NCBI GenBank assembly: GCA_029986195.1
Contig: DALTYF010000041.1
Coordinates: 1 to 7,435, forward strand
Length of the DNA stretch: 7,435 nt
Direction of reading: 5' to 3'
DNA from: Methanocorpusculum sp.
GTDB taxonomy: Archaea > Halobacteriota > Methanomicrobia > Methanomicrobiales > Methanocorpusculaceae
Positions 1-6,489 of this stretch are shown one piece after another. Numbering within the stretch: position 1 is the first letter of the stretch; every line of letters starts with the position of its first letter. The notes below the pieces were generated by a model, which did not search any database, was not told where the DNA came from, and was given only the letters and a program-made list of their open reading frames with translations. Both the position numbers and the translations under genes were made by a program.

Positions 1-142
1 TGTGTGTCTGAAGGGATATCCGGATACTATCCTTCGCGTGTGCCGGAAAAACGGGGGAAATGAGGGTCGGGAGGATTATTTATCGGTATAATACAAACGT
101 TTTGCGCTATAAAATTGAAAGATAGGTTTATTATGGATTGTG

Positions 143-159
143 TATGATATCCTATCATA
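143..159. promoter_or_regulatory. Operator-like inverted repeat
   Basis: Two perfect 7-bp arms, TATGATA (143-149) and TATCATA (153-159), flank the 3-nt spacer TCC. Such a short dyad is typical of a dimeric regulator site. Extra arms overlap it: CCTAT (151-155) can pair with ATAGG (160-164), and GATAGG (121-126) with CCTATC (151-156). A TATA-like stretch, TTTATTAT (128-135), lies just upstream on the plus strand. No plus-strand gene begins within 450 nt downstream, so the regulated gene, if any, is unclear. The repeat is seen; the regulatory role is inference. Confidence 0.35.
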
Positions 160-243
160 ATAGGGTGTGATAAAAAGTCACATTCCGATTGTATTTTACC
201 CGGGGGTTTGTTACGAGGAGTCCGCTATATTTCTGTGGTTTCC

Positions 244-537
244 TTAGATGAAAGTCCACGAGGATTTTCGATCCCGTGAGATGCTGTGCGTGTGCAGTAC
301 GGGGTACACGGTGTAGCCGCACAGGGCGTCGCGTTCGCCGTACTTATCCTCGCAGGCTCCGTGTATGTGTGGAACGACCACTGTCTTGATCGCATCCATC
401 ATGCGACCGCAAGCGAAGATCGGGAATAAAATCCGATCATTTTTTAGAACAATCTCTTCAAAAGACCTGTATGAGTTGTAATAGGAATAGATGGAGACCA
501 AGACTACAGATTTTTCAGACGCACACAAATCATTCAT
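244..537 (-). CDS. Small hypothetical protein (97 aa), unrecognised
   Basis: This minus-strand ORF encodes a 97-aa protein beginning MNDLCASEK and ending SSWTFI. I do not recognise its family. The ATG at 537 is chosen over a TTG four codons upstream because a strong Shine-Dalgarno motif, GGTGA (547-543), lies five bases before it and a TATA-like element sits at 573-579. The protein has four Cys residues and a His-rich second half (PHIHGACEDKYG, then VLHTHS), with no clear signal peptide or membrane helix. It is divergent from the KilA-N pseudogene and shares a 105-bp intergenic region with it. Its base composition is more AT-rich than the operon at 1562 onward, as expected for accessory DNA. 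It may instead be a remnant or chance ORF; the initiation signals are the main argument that it is real. Confidence 0.42.
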   Translation of the reverse strand: MNDLCASEKSVVLVSIYSYYNSYRSFEEIVLKNDRILFPIFACGRMMDAIKTVVVPHIHGACEDKYGERDALCGYTVYPVLHTHSISRDRKSSWTFI

Positions 538-572
538 AAAAATCACCAAGAATCAGTCTTCATTGACCAAAC

Positions 573-579
573 ATATATC
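573..579 (-). promoter_or_regulatory. TATA-like box for the small minus-strand gene
   Basis: Read on the minus strand, the sequence is ATGATATATGTTT, an AT core resembling an archaeal TATA box. Its centre is about 39 nt before the ATG at 537. The usual spacing of roughly 26 nt would put transcription start near 550, giving a short leader that just includes the GGTGA site at 547-543. The core is nearly symmetric, so it could also serve the plus-strand KilA-N gene at 643. Assignment is by spacing only. Confidence 0.35.
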
Positions 580-642
580 ATTGCTCCCAATAGAATATCT
601 CTCATCTCCATCTGACAGGGAATCTGAACAAGCCGGATAAAC

Positions 643-1451
643 ATGACAACAACTGACGTAAACGGAACTGATGTCACCGTCAAAAAATCGAAGACAATGA
701 TTACATCTCTCTTACCGATATGGTCCGAAACACCGAAAATGGATCTGTTCTCATCGGAAACTGACTTCGAAACAGAAACACAATCGAGTTTCTGGGAATC
801 TGGGAACATGTACAACCCGGATTTTAATTCCATCGAATTCGATGGAATTAAAAACGAGGCGTGGCTCAACCGCTTTGCCCTCTCCGTAAAGCAATGGAGT
901 GAACGGGTTAATTCACGTGGGATAATTGCAAAGGCCGGTCGATATGGCGGAACCTACGCACACAAAGATATCGCCTTTGAATTTGCCTCATGGATATCCC
1001 CGCAGTTCAACCTCTACCTCGTCAAAGAATTCCAGAGACTCAAAAGACGAAGAACAAAAACAACTCGGCTGGGACATCAGGCGTAACCTCACAAAAATCA
1101 ACTACCGCATCCATACCAGTGCCATCTCCGAACACCTCGTTCCTGAAGAACTCTCCAAAGGTAAAACCGCAGTAATCTATGCAACAGAAGCAGATGTACT
1201 GAACATGGCATTAATTTGGCATGACAGCAAAAGAATGGCGCAGTCTCCATCTCGACAACAGTGGAAACATCCGTGACTTTGCCGACAGATCCCAACTTGT
1301 CTGCCTCGCAAACCTCGAAACACTCAATGCGCATTTCATCGAACAAGGCATCCCACAAAGAGAACGTCTAATTCTTCTGAACAAAACCGCCATATCTCAA
1401 ATGAAAATACTTATCGCAGACACATCAGTCAGAAGACTCAAGCCCCAATAA
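643..1451 (+). pseudogene. Decayed KilA-N domain protein gene (multiple frameshifts and a stop)
   Basis: KilA-N is a DNA-binding domain of phage, virus and accessory genes. The family protein can be followed through three frames. The order is: MTTTDVNGTDVTVKKS (643-690); NDYISLTDMV to LGIWEH (693-809, with TGA at 762-764 where the family usually has Trp in GNWLR); YNPDF to VKEFQRLK (811-1044), with the hallmark GRYGGTYAHKDIAFEFASWISP; DEEQKQLGWDIRRNLTKINYRI to NMAL (1046-1213); and FGMTAKEWR to the stop at 1449-1451. Together these give about 267 codons, close to the size I expect for such proteins. The lesions are about 1 nt lost near 691-693, the TGA, about 2 nt lost near 807-810, one extra A in 1042-1045, and one extra base near 1214. 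The longest intact frame (643-1086, 147 aa) is therefore not a genuine protein: its residues 17-56 and its last 13 residues are out of frame. Decay of a horizontally acquired gene is the simplest explanation. Confidence 0.88.
822..853. repeat. Perfect 32-bp palindrome
   Basis: The 16 bases at 822-837 are the exact reverse complement of 838-853, with no spacer. The dyad is centred on the GAATTC at 835-840, and symmetry breaks at 821/854. It lies inside the KilA-N remnant, where the frame reads PDFNSIEFDGIKNE, residues that look normal for the family. The AT-rich ends and GC-containing middle would allow cruciform extrusion or a strong RNA hairpin. Confidence 0.95.
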
Positions 1452-1524
1452 CTCCAAAAAAACCGCTTGAAAAAAATCCTCACCCCTTCCAACGGCTCCT
1501 TCCCTAAAAACCCTCCCGGGGCTG

Positions 1525-1533
1525 AGTATATTA
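1525..1533 (+). promoter_or_regulatory. TATA-like promoter element of the DUF424-NMD3 operon
   Basis: AGTATATTA stands out in an otherwise C-rich spacer (1452-1561). Its centre is about 33 nt before the ATG at 1562. With normal archaeal spacing, transcription would start near 1555, giving a leader of under 10 nt. That fits the absence of a Shine-Dalgarno motif before this ATG: the first gene is probably read from a nearly leaderless mRNA. No clear BRE is visible. This is the only credible promoter before the tightly packed cluster. Confidence 0.4.
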
Positions 1534-1561
1534 CCCCCCGCATCCAATACTACTCTTGCAA

Positions 1562-1855
1562 ATGTATCTCAAAATACACAATATCCCCGGTCAGGGTGAA
1601 GTCATCGCCGTCTGCGACCGCGAACTTCTCAATACTACCCTCACCTGTCCCACCTGCGACATCATCATCGACCCCGGCTTCTACGGCGACGCCCTCGCAA
1701 GTGAAACCGACGTCCTTGCCGCCCTCACCGCCTCAGTCAACGCCAACATCATCGGAAAACGCGTCTGCGACCTCGCCATCGCCGCAGGACTCATCGACAA
1801 AGAATCCTGCATCATGATCGGCGACATTCCCCACGCCCAGATATACGGACTCTGA
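1562..1855 (+). CDS. DUF424 family protein
   Basis: This 97-aa protein is a full-length member of the archaeal DUF424 family, whose function I do not know to be established. Recognisable parts are the MYLKIH start, GEVIAVCDRELL (12-23), a DPGFYGDA segment (37-44), the NANIIGKR segment and the conserved C-terminal IPHAQIYGL. The ATG at 1562 is chosen over a TTG two codons earlier because family members begin MYLKIH. It carries a CPTC pair at residues 29-32 that could bind metal, but I see no clear second pair. No signal peptide or membrane segment is present, so it is probably cytoplasmic. Its stop is 2 nt before the NMD3 start, so it is almost certainly co-transcribed with NMD3 and Taw2, which suggests but does not prove a ribosome or RNA role. 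Confidence 0.85.
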   Translation: MYLKIHNIPGQGEVIAVCDRELLNTTLTCPTCDIIIDPGFYGDALASETDVLAALTASVNANIIGKRVCDLAIAAGLIDKESCIMIGDIPHAQIYGL

Positions 1856-1857
1856 CC

Positions 1858-2952
1858 ATGACACTCACCTCAGGCTTCTGCCCCAAATGCGGAGCGCCAA
1901 GCGAAAACGGCGAACTTTGCGGGAACTGCCGCGTCAAAGACACCGTCTGGATCACCGTCCAGCCCCGTGTCCAGTGCACCTTCTGCCCCACCTGCGGTTC
2001 CACCAAAACCGCCGGCATCTGGAGTGACTGCCCCGTCGAACGGGAAGAACTCGCGTACAACCTCGTCAACTCCGCAATATCCATCCACAAAGACGTAACC
2101 GACATCCTGAAAGACATCCACATCGTTGACATCAGCGTCAACCGCTCCATTGCAACCGTCTTCGTCTCCGGCACCCTCTACGGCGTCCCCCTGGAAACCA
2201 CCCAGAAAGTCAAAATCGTCTGGGCGCGCGAACAGTGCGACCGCTGCTGCCGCATCTCCGGCAGCTACTACGAAGGCGTCATTCAGGTCCGGGGCACCGG
2301 CAGAAAACCCACCCCGTTTGAACTCCGCCGCGCCGCAGAAATCGCCTACCAGATAGAAGACCAGCTCCAGACCGCCGGCGACCGGCTCTCGTTTGTCTCC
2401 GACATCGACGAACAGAAAGACGGCATCGACATCATCTTCAGCTCCCAGACCATCGGCAGCGCAATCTCCCACGACATCTGCGGAGCACTCGGCGGAACCT
2501 TCACCACCCACCCCAAACTTGTCGGGGAAAAAGCCGGCGTCAAACTCTACCGCGTCACCTACTCCATCCGCCTCCCCCGCTTCTCCCGCGGCGACATCAT
2601 CAGGCATGACCGCGGCTACTTCCGCATCCTCCGCCAGACCAAAGACATGCTCTTCGTCCACGACCTCGCAACCGGCCAGTCCCGCAACTTCCGGGAAGAA
2701 GACAACGATGTCTTCATCGCAAACATCCGCGCTGCCGAACCCGCATCAATCATCTACCGCGACGCAGGCGTCCTCGGCATCCTTGACCCTGCAACCCAGG
2801 AAGTCCGTGAAATTCCCGACTACGCATGGATAGAAGCAGACGCAGGCAACACCCTCCTCATCGTCCGTGACCACGACACCCTCATTCCCGCAGGCAAAAC
2901 CGATGAAAGTCCGCAGGATCCCGAAGAACCAGTTGCAGGAATGCAGGTCTGA
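1858..2952 (+). CDS. nmd3: NMD3 family 60S-export-factor homologue
   Basis: This 364-aa protein is the archaeal relative of eukaryotic NMD3, the adaptor that binds the large ribosomal subunit late in assembly. Archaea have no nuclear export, so a role in subunit maturation or quality control is inferred. The N-terminus shows the expected metal-binding pattern: CPKCG (Cys8, Cys11) with CGNC (Cys21, Cys24), then CPTCG (Cys43, Cys46), and CDRC (Cys127, Cys130), which would make a second site. A middle alpha/beta region follows, and from about residue 235 a beta-rich segment begins RLPRFSRGDIIRHDRGYFRIL. The last ~20 residues are acidic and Pro-rich. It starts 2 nt after the DUF424 stop without its own ribosome site, so translation probably depends on re-initiation. 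Its 3' end overlaps the Taw2 gene by 50 nt. C-ending codons are heavily favoured. Confidence 0.93.
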   Translation: MTLTSGFCPKCGAPSENGELCGNCRVKDTVWITVQPRVQCTFCPTCGSTKTAGIWSDCPVEREELAYNLVNSAISIHKDVTDILKDIHIVDISVNRSIATVFVSGTLYGVPLETTQKVKIVWAREQCDRCCRISGSYYEGVIQVRGTGRKPTPFELRRAAEIAYQIEDQLQTAGDRLSFVSDIDEQKDGIDIIFSSQTIGSAISHDICGALGGTFTTHPKLVGEKAGVKLYRVTYSIRLPRFSRGDIIRHDRGYFRILRQTKDMLFVHDLATGQSRNFREEDNDVFIANIRAAEPASIIYRDAGVLGILDPATQEVREIPDYAWIEADAGNTLLIVRDHDTLIPAGKTDESPQDPEEPVAGMQV

Positions 2953-3772
2953 ACCCTGGGTTGACCAAACCCGCAGACCTTACTGCTGCGGCGACAACGC
3001 CTACATCCCCGTCCGGGCAGGTCTCTCCTATGACCTTGACCTCCCCGAACGGCAGCCCTACACCGGCCCCGGCTACCAGCGGCTCGGCGACACCCTCCTT
3101 CTCCACGGCGACGCCCCGACAGCAGAGCAGCTCAATATCCTCATCGGCTGGGAACATCCCGCCTGCATCCTGCACCTCAACCATCACGACGGCGTCATGC
3201 GGCTGCCTGACGTCACCGTCCTTTTTGGAACGCCCCACGACGTCACATTCCGCGAAACCGGCATCACCTACACCCTCAACCCCGCAAAAGTCATGTTCTC
3301 ACAGGGAAACCGGCTCGAAAAACAGCGGATCAAAAGCCTCATCCGGCCGGGCGAACATGTCGCTGACATGTTCGCCGGCATCGGCTACTTCACCCTCTCC
3401 GCCGCAGTCGCCGGAGCAGTTGTCCACGCAATGGAGATCAACCCCGACTCCTGTGGATATCTGCGGAAAAACGCCGAGGCAAACGGCGTCGCAGACACCG
3501 TCACTATCGACTGCGGCGACTGCCGCACCCGCCTTGCCGGCCCCTACGACCGCATCCTCATGGGACACTTCGACGCCCCCGACTTCCTTCCTGCCGCCCT
3601 TGCCCATGCGGAATCCGGGACCGTCCTTCACGTCCACGGTATCGGCGACCGTACCGGAAACCTTACAGACACCGTGCAAGGAGCAGGTTTTAGGTATTCT
3701 CTCAGCGAACATAAAGTAAAGAAATATGCAAGCCGCACCTGGCACTGCGTATGGGACATAGAACTCAGATGA
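2903..3772 (+). CDS. taw2: tRNA(Phe) wyosine enzyme Taw2 (aminocarboxypropyltransferase)
   Basis: This 289-aa protein belongs to the Trm5/TYW2 fold. Taw2 moves the 3-amino-3-carboxypropyl group of S-adenosylmethionine to the tricyclic base imG-14 at position 37 of tRNA(Phe), giving yW-86. Visible features are NPAKVMFSQGN (126-136), the SAM loop DMFAGIGYF (155-163), the acidic EINP (178-181), and MGHF (220-223) at the position where Trm5 methyltransferases carry an NLP-type motif. The last point favours Taw2 over Trm5. The C-terminus ends SRTWHCVWDIEL, as expected for the fold. A GTG at 2867 would add 12 residues, but the ATG at 2903 gives MKVRRIP, a normal family start. The gene begins inside NMD3 and its TGA overlaps the ATG of coaBC (ATGA), indicating coupled translation. 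Assignment as Trm5 is the main alternative. Confidence 0.88.
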   Translation: MKVRRIPKNQLQECRSEPWVDQTRRPYCCGDNAYIPVRAGLSYDLDLPERQPYTGPGYQRLGDTLLLHGDAPTAEQLNILIGWEHPACILHLNHHDGVMRLPDVTVLFGTPHDVTFRETGITYTLNPAKVMFSQGNRLEKQRIKSLIRPGEHVADMFAGIGYFTLSAAVAGAVVHAMEINPDSCGYLRKNAEANGVADTVTIDCGDCRTRLAGPYDRILMGHFDAPDFLPAALAHAESGTVLHVHGIGDRTGNLTDTVQGAGFRYSLSEHKVKKYASRTWHCVWDIELR

Positions 3773-4914
3773 GACCGACGCTTGAACACAAACGCATCGT
3801 ACTGGCGGTCACGGGCAGCATTGCCGCAGTTGAGACGATAAAACTCGCCCACGAACTGCGGCGCCGCGGCGCCGCAGTCACCGGCATCCTCAGTCCTGCC
3901 GCCTGCGGCATCATCCACCCTGACGCCCTTACCTACGCCTGCGCAGAGCCTGCCCTTACGAAAATAACCGGCATGGTTGAACATGTCCTTTACTGCGGCG
4001 AAGGAGGAAAAGCCGACCTGCTCTTAATTGCACCCGCGACCGCCAACACCATCGGCAAAATCGCCTGCGGTATCGATGACACCATCGTCACCACCTTTGC
4101 CACCACCGCAATCGGTCGGGGAATGCCGGTTGTCCTCGTTCCCGCCATGCATGAATCCATGTACCGCCACCCGGCAGTCATCAAAAACCTCGAAACCCTC
4201 CGTTCCCTGAACATCACCGTTGTTCCGCCCCGGATGGAAGAGGAAAAAGCAAAAATTGCCGAAACTGATACGATCTGTCTCTACGCCGAACGTGCACTCT
4301 CCGAGCAGCCCCTGGCGGGCCGCCGGGTCCTCATCACCAGCGGTTCCTGCCGCGAAGAACTCGACGACGTCAGAATACTTACCACCCGGTCCGGCGGTAT
4401 CATGGGAAGAGAACTTGCCCTGGAAGCATTCCGGCTCGGCGCAGACGTCACCGTCGTCTCCAACACCGCCGTGCACGGCGCCGTCCCCGCCGTCCGAAAC
4501 ATCAGCATCAGCTCCGCTGCGGAGATGCATGACGCGGTCCTGCGGGAGGTGGAGTCCTGCAAACCGGACATCTATATCAGTGCCGCCGCAATCTCCGACT
4601 TCGCACCCGAACGGATGCCCGGAAAAATTCCAAGCGGTAGTCCCTGTACCGTCACCCTTTCTCCCCTGCCGAAGCTCATCACCCGCCTTTGTGGCAAGGG
4701 AATCAAAATCGTCGGGTTCAAACTCGGTGAGGACGCCGAATGTGAGGCGGAAAAACTTCTCAGAGAGGACGACATTGTCCTTGTTGCCGCAAACCGTCCG
4801 GCTGTTATGGGGGCGGATGCGGGCGTTTACCGGCTCATGAAGAGATCCGGCAGCAGAACCGTATCCGGAACAAAATCCGAAATCGCACGGGAACTATGGA
4901 ACGAACTGCGGTAG
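3769..4914 (+). CDS. coaBC: Bifunctional phosphopantothenoylcysteine synthetase/decarboxylase CoaBC
   Basis: This 381-aa cytoplasmic enzyme joins cysteine to 4'-phosphopantothenate and decarboxylates the product to 4'-phosphopantetheine. The N-terminal flavoprotein half (about 1-175) contains VTGSIAAVE (14-22), the probable catalytic His72, PATANT with GKIACGIDD (89-104), and PAMHESMY (125-132), the archaeal form of the PxMNxxMW substrate motif. The synthetase half starts near LAGRRVLITSG (182-192), followed by LTTRSGGIMG, the SAAAISDFAPE segment and VGFKLG. The ATG at 3769 overlaps the Taw2 stop as ATGA and is preferred to an in-frame ATG at 3751, which lies deeper in Taw2 and adds only six residues. 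The gene overlaps the pantoate kinase gene by 19 nt. It supplies the third step of the CoA pathway, whose first two steps are encoded by the next two genes. Confidence 0.95.
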   Translation: MRPTLEHKRIVLAVTGSIAAVETIKLAHELRRRGAAVTGILSPAACGIIHPDALTYACAEPALTKITGMVEHVLYCGEGGKADLLLIAPATANTIGKIACGIDDTIVTTFATTAIGRGMPVVLVPAMHESMYRHPAVIKNLETLRSLNITVVPPRMEEEKAKIAETDTICLYAERALSEQPLAGRRVLITSGSCREELDDVRILTTRSGGIMGRELALEAFRLGADVTVVSNTAVHGAVPAVRNISISSAAEMHDAVLREVESCKPDIYISAAAISDFAPERMPGKIPSGSPCTVTLSPLPKLITRLCGKGIKIVGFKLGEDAECEAEKLLREDDIVLVAANRPAVMGADAGVYRLMKRSGSRTVSGTKSEIARELWNELR

Positions 4915-5747
4915 CATTTGCCCCCGGCCACATCTCCGGTTATTTCCGGCGCATTGACGGTGACACTCCCCGCACCACCGGAAGCTGCGGCGCAGGGCTG
5001 GTTATCGACCACGGTGTTACCGCCACCGTCCGGTCTGCGGAGCAGACCTCGGTCGTGATCACCGACCACCTGCCCACCGGCGACCCCCTGAACCGCTACG
5101 GGTCCGGTCTCATTGAGGAACTCCTCGACTCCTTCTGCGTCTCGGCTGCCGTGGAGACGGTTGCGGATCTCCCCATCGGCGCAGGTTTTGGTATGAGTGC
5201 CGCCGCAATTCTTGCCACCCTCACGGCGGCTAACGCCGTCTTTGACCTCGGTCTTGCGGAGTGTGACATCGCCGAACGCGCCCATGCGCTTGGGGTCTCC
5301 CGCAACACCGGTCTTGGCGACGTTGCTGCGGCTGCGGGCGGCGGACTCGCCGTCCGCACCGCTCCCGGCATTGCCGGAGTTGCGGCGCGGATGTTCCCGG
5401 ACGCTGATCTTTGTACGGTCACGTTCGGTTCCATATTCACGCCTGACATTATCAGTTCGCCCGAACAGATGCGGAGAGTTTCGGCTGCGTTCCCGAACCG
5501 CCTGCCGGAGAACTTTGCGGAGTTCATGGAGAACTCGCGGCAGTTTGCCGAAGCAAGCGGTCTCATCCCGCAGGAGATCCGTCCCGTTCTCGCGGCCTGC
5601 GATGACGCCGGCATTCCTGCGAGTATGACCATGCTCGGCTGCGGCGTCTTTGCCGCAGGGGATGACGCCCCTGAGATCCTCGCCGGATTCGGAAGAGCCG
5701 TACCGCTGAAGATCTACCCGCACGGCCCGCAACTCCTGGAGATGTAA
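4896..5747 (+). CDS. Pantoate kinase (archaeal CoA pathway)
   Basis: This 283-aa GHMP-superfamily kinase phosphorylates pantoate with ATP to give 4-phosphopantoate, the archaeal alternative to pantothenate kinase. GHMP motif 1 is near APGHISGYF (9-17), followed by TTGSCGAGLVIDHG (27-40). The phosphate loop is PIGAGFGMSAAA (93-104). TGLGDVAAAAGGGLAVR (138-154) is a strong family block, and motif 3 is SMTMLGCGVFA (243-253). Homoserine and mevalonate kinases share the fold, but the SGYF signature, the GLGDV block and the adjacent partner gene support pantoate kinase. It starts 19 nt inside coaBC with only a weak GGGAA before the ATG, so coupled translation is likely. Its stop is 1 nt before the next gene. 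Confidence 0.93.
   Translation: MERTAVAFAPGHISGYFRRIDGDTPRTTGSCGAGLVIDHGVTATVRSAEQTSVVITDHLPTGDPLNRYGSGLIEELLDSFCVSAAVETVADLPIGAGFGMSAAAILATLTAANAVFDLGLAECDIAERAHALGVSRNTGLGDVAAAAGGGLAVRTAPGIAGVAARMFPDADLCTVTFGSIFTPDIISSPEQMRRVSAAFPNRLPENFAEFMENSRQFAEASGLIPQEIRPVLAACDDAGIPASMTMLGCGVFAAGDDAPEILAGFGRAVPLKIYPHGPQLLEM
5738..5741 (+). promoter_or_regulatory. Ribosome binding site of the phosphopantothenate synthetase gene
   Basis: GGAG lies in the last codons of the pantoate kinase gene, seven bases before the ATG at 5749. It is one of the few clear Shine-Dalgarno sites within the cluster and fixes the start of the downstream gene. Confidence 0.6.
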
Positions 5748-5748
5748 C

Positions 5749-6489
5749 ATGTCAGATATTCCCAAAAGCCATCCAAGATACCAATCGCTCGTTACCCGAA
5801 AACAACTCGCGGACTATGCCCTTGCAGGTGTTGTCTCCCTGGAAGGTCTCACCTCCCACGGCCGCGGCGAAGCTTTCGACTACCTGATCGGAGAGAAAAC
5901 TCCCGCAACCGCGCTTGAGGCGGAAAAACTTGCTGCCCGGATTCTGCTTGCCGCAAAGCATCCGGTGCTTTCCATCAACGGCAACACCGCAGCCCTTGCA
6001 GCAGGGGAGATCGCCGATCTTCAGAAAGCCGCGGACTGCGAGGTCGAGGTCAATCTGTTCCACCGCACGGATGAGCGCATCGAAAAGGTAACCGCGGTGC
6101 TTGCGCAGGCGGGTGTCACCGTTTCGACCGGTCCGGTCGAACGGTGCGTCCCGCTGCCGCATGACCGCGGTCTCTGCCGTCCGGCCGGCATCGGCTCGGC
6201 CGATGTCGTCCTTGTTCCCCTGGAGGACGGCGACCGCTGCGAAGCGCTGGTTGCCATGGGAAAGATCGTCATCACCGTTGACCTCAACCCCCTTGATCGT
6301 ACCTCCAAGACCGCCACCATCCCAATCATTGACGAGGTCACCCGCGCTCTTCCCAACATTGCCGCAGAGTGCAGGAGGATCAAAGCCGCGGGCGAGACGC
6401 CTGAGATGCCTGCATCCTTTGACGGAAAGTACTTCCTCAAAGGAGCAGTTGATGCCATTTCGGAGACCCTGGTGCATGCTCTGGATTGA
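5749..6489 (+). CDS. 4-phosphopantoate--beta-alanine ligase (phosphopantothenate synthetase)
   Basis: This 246-aa protein is the archaeal phosphopantothenate synthetase. It condenses 4-phosphopantoate with beta-alanine using ATP to make 4'-phosphopantothenate. Family blocks are evident throughout: HPRYQSL (8-14), GRGEAFDYLIGE (38-49), SINGNTAAL (75-83), NLFHRTDERIEK (102-113), and the long C-terminal block GKIVITVDLNPLDRTSKTATI (171-191) followed by DEVTRALPN (195-203). The length is normal for the family and no signal or membrane segment is present. GGAG at 5738-5741 sets the start. It lies 1 nt after pantoate kinase, its obligate metabolic partner, and its last 14 nt overlap the RFC gene. 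It is absent from the bacterial route, which uses pantothenate synthetase and pantothenate kinase instead. Confidence 0.94.
   Translation: MSDIPKSHPRYQSLVTRKQLADYALAGVVSLEGLTSHGRGEAFDYLIGEKTPATALEAEKLAARILLAAKHPVLSINGNTAALAAGEIADLQKAADCEVEVNLFHRTDERIEKVTAVLAQAGVTVSTGPVERCVPLPHDRGLCRPAGIGSADVVLVPLEDGDRCEALVAMGKIVITVDLNPLDRTSKTATIPIIDEVTRALPNIAAECRRIKAAGETPEMPASFDGKYFLKGAVDAISETLVHALD
6462..6465 (+). promoter_or_regulatory. Ribosome binding site of the RFC subunit gene
   Basis: GGAG within the end of the synthetase gene lies ten bases before the ATG at 6476. It supports this start, which opens with the family-typical MLWIEKYRP. Confidence 0.5.

Noticed and set aside
11..34. Weak hairpin AAGGGATA / TATCCTT at the left edge
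   Set aside because: It needs a bulge, has no T tract after it, and the upstream gene is not visible, so a terminator cannot be supported.
257..278. Imperfect hairpin CACG-a-GGAT / ATCC-CGTG as a terminator
   Set aside because: It lies inside the minus-strand ORF, is short with a bulge, and has no T-run on either side.
762..764. TGA read as a non-standard amino acid (pyrrolysine or selenocysteine style recoding)
   Set aside because: Pyrrolysine uses TAG. The family has Trp here, and the flanking frame is broken on both sides, so a TGG to TGA mutation is simplest.
1042..1045. Programmed +1 frameshift at the A run in the KilA-N gene
   Set aside because: The same gene has further frame breaks and an in-frame TGA, so decay explains it better than recoding.
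1452..1561. Possible small gene or RNA in the spacer before DUF424
   Set aside because: The plus frame through here continues into the shadow of DUF424 with a Pro/Ser/Thr-rich out-of-frame sequence, and no stable RNA fold is evident beyond the TATA-like element.
1870..2661. Minus-strand open frame of 263 codons opposite nmd3
   Set aside because: Its Asp/Gly/Ala/Val-rich composition is what C-ending codons give when read in reverse, and the plus strand encodes the conserved Cys motifs of NMD3.
4827..5765. Long minus-strand open frame (312 codons) opposite the pantoate kinase gene
   Set aside because: The plus strand carries unmistakable GHMP kinase motifs over the same bases. The reverse frame is an antisense shadow of GC-rich codons with no recognisable family.
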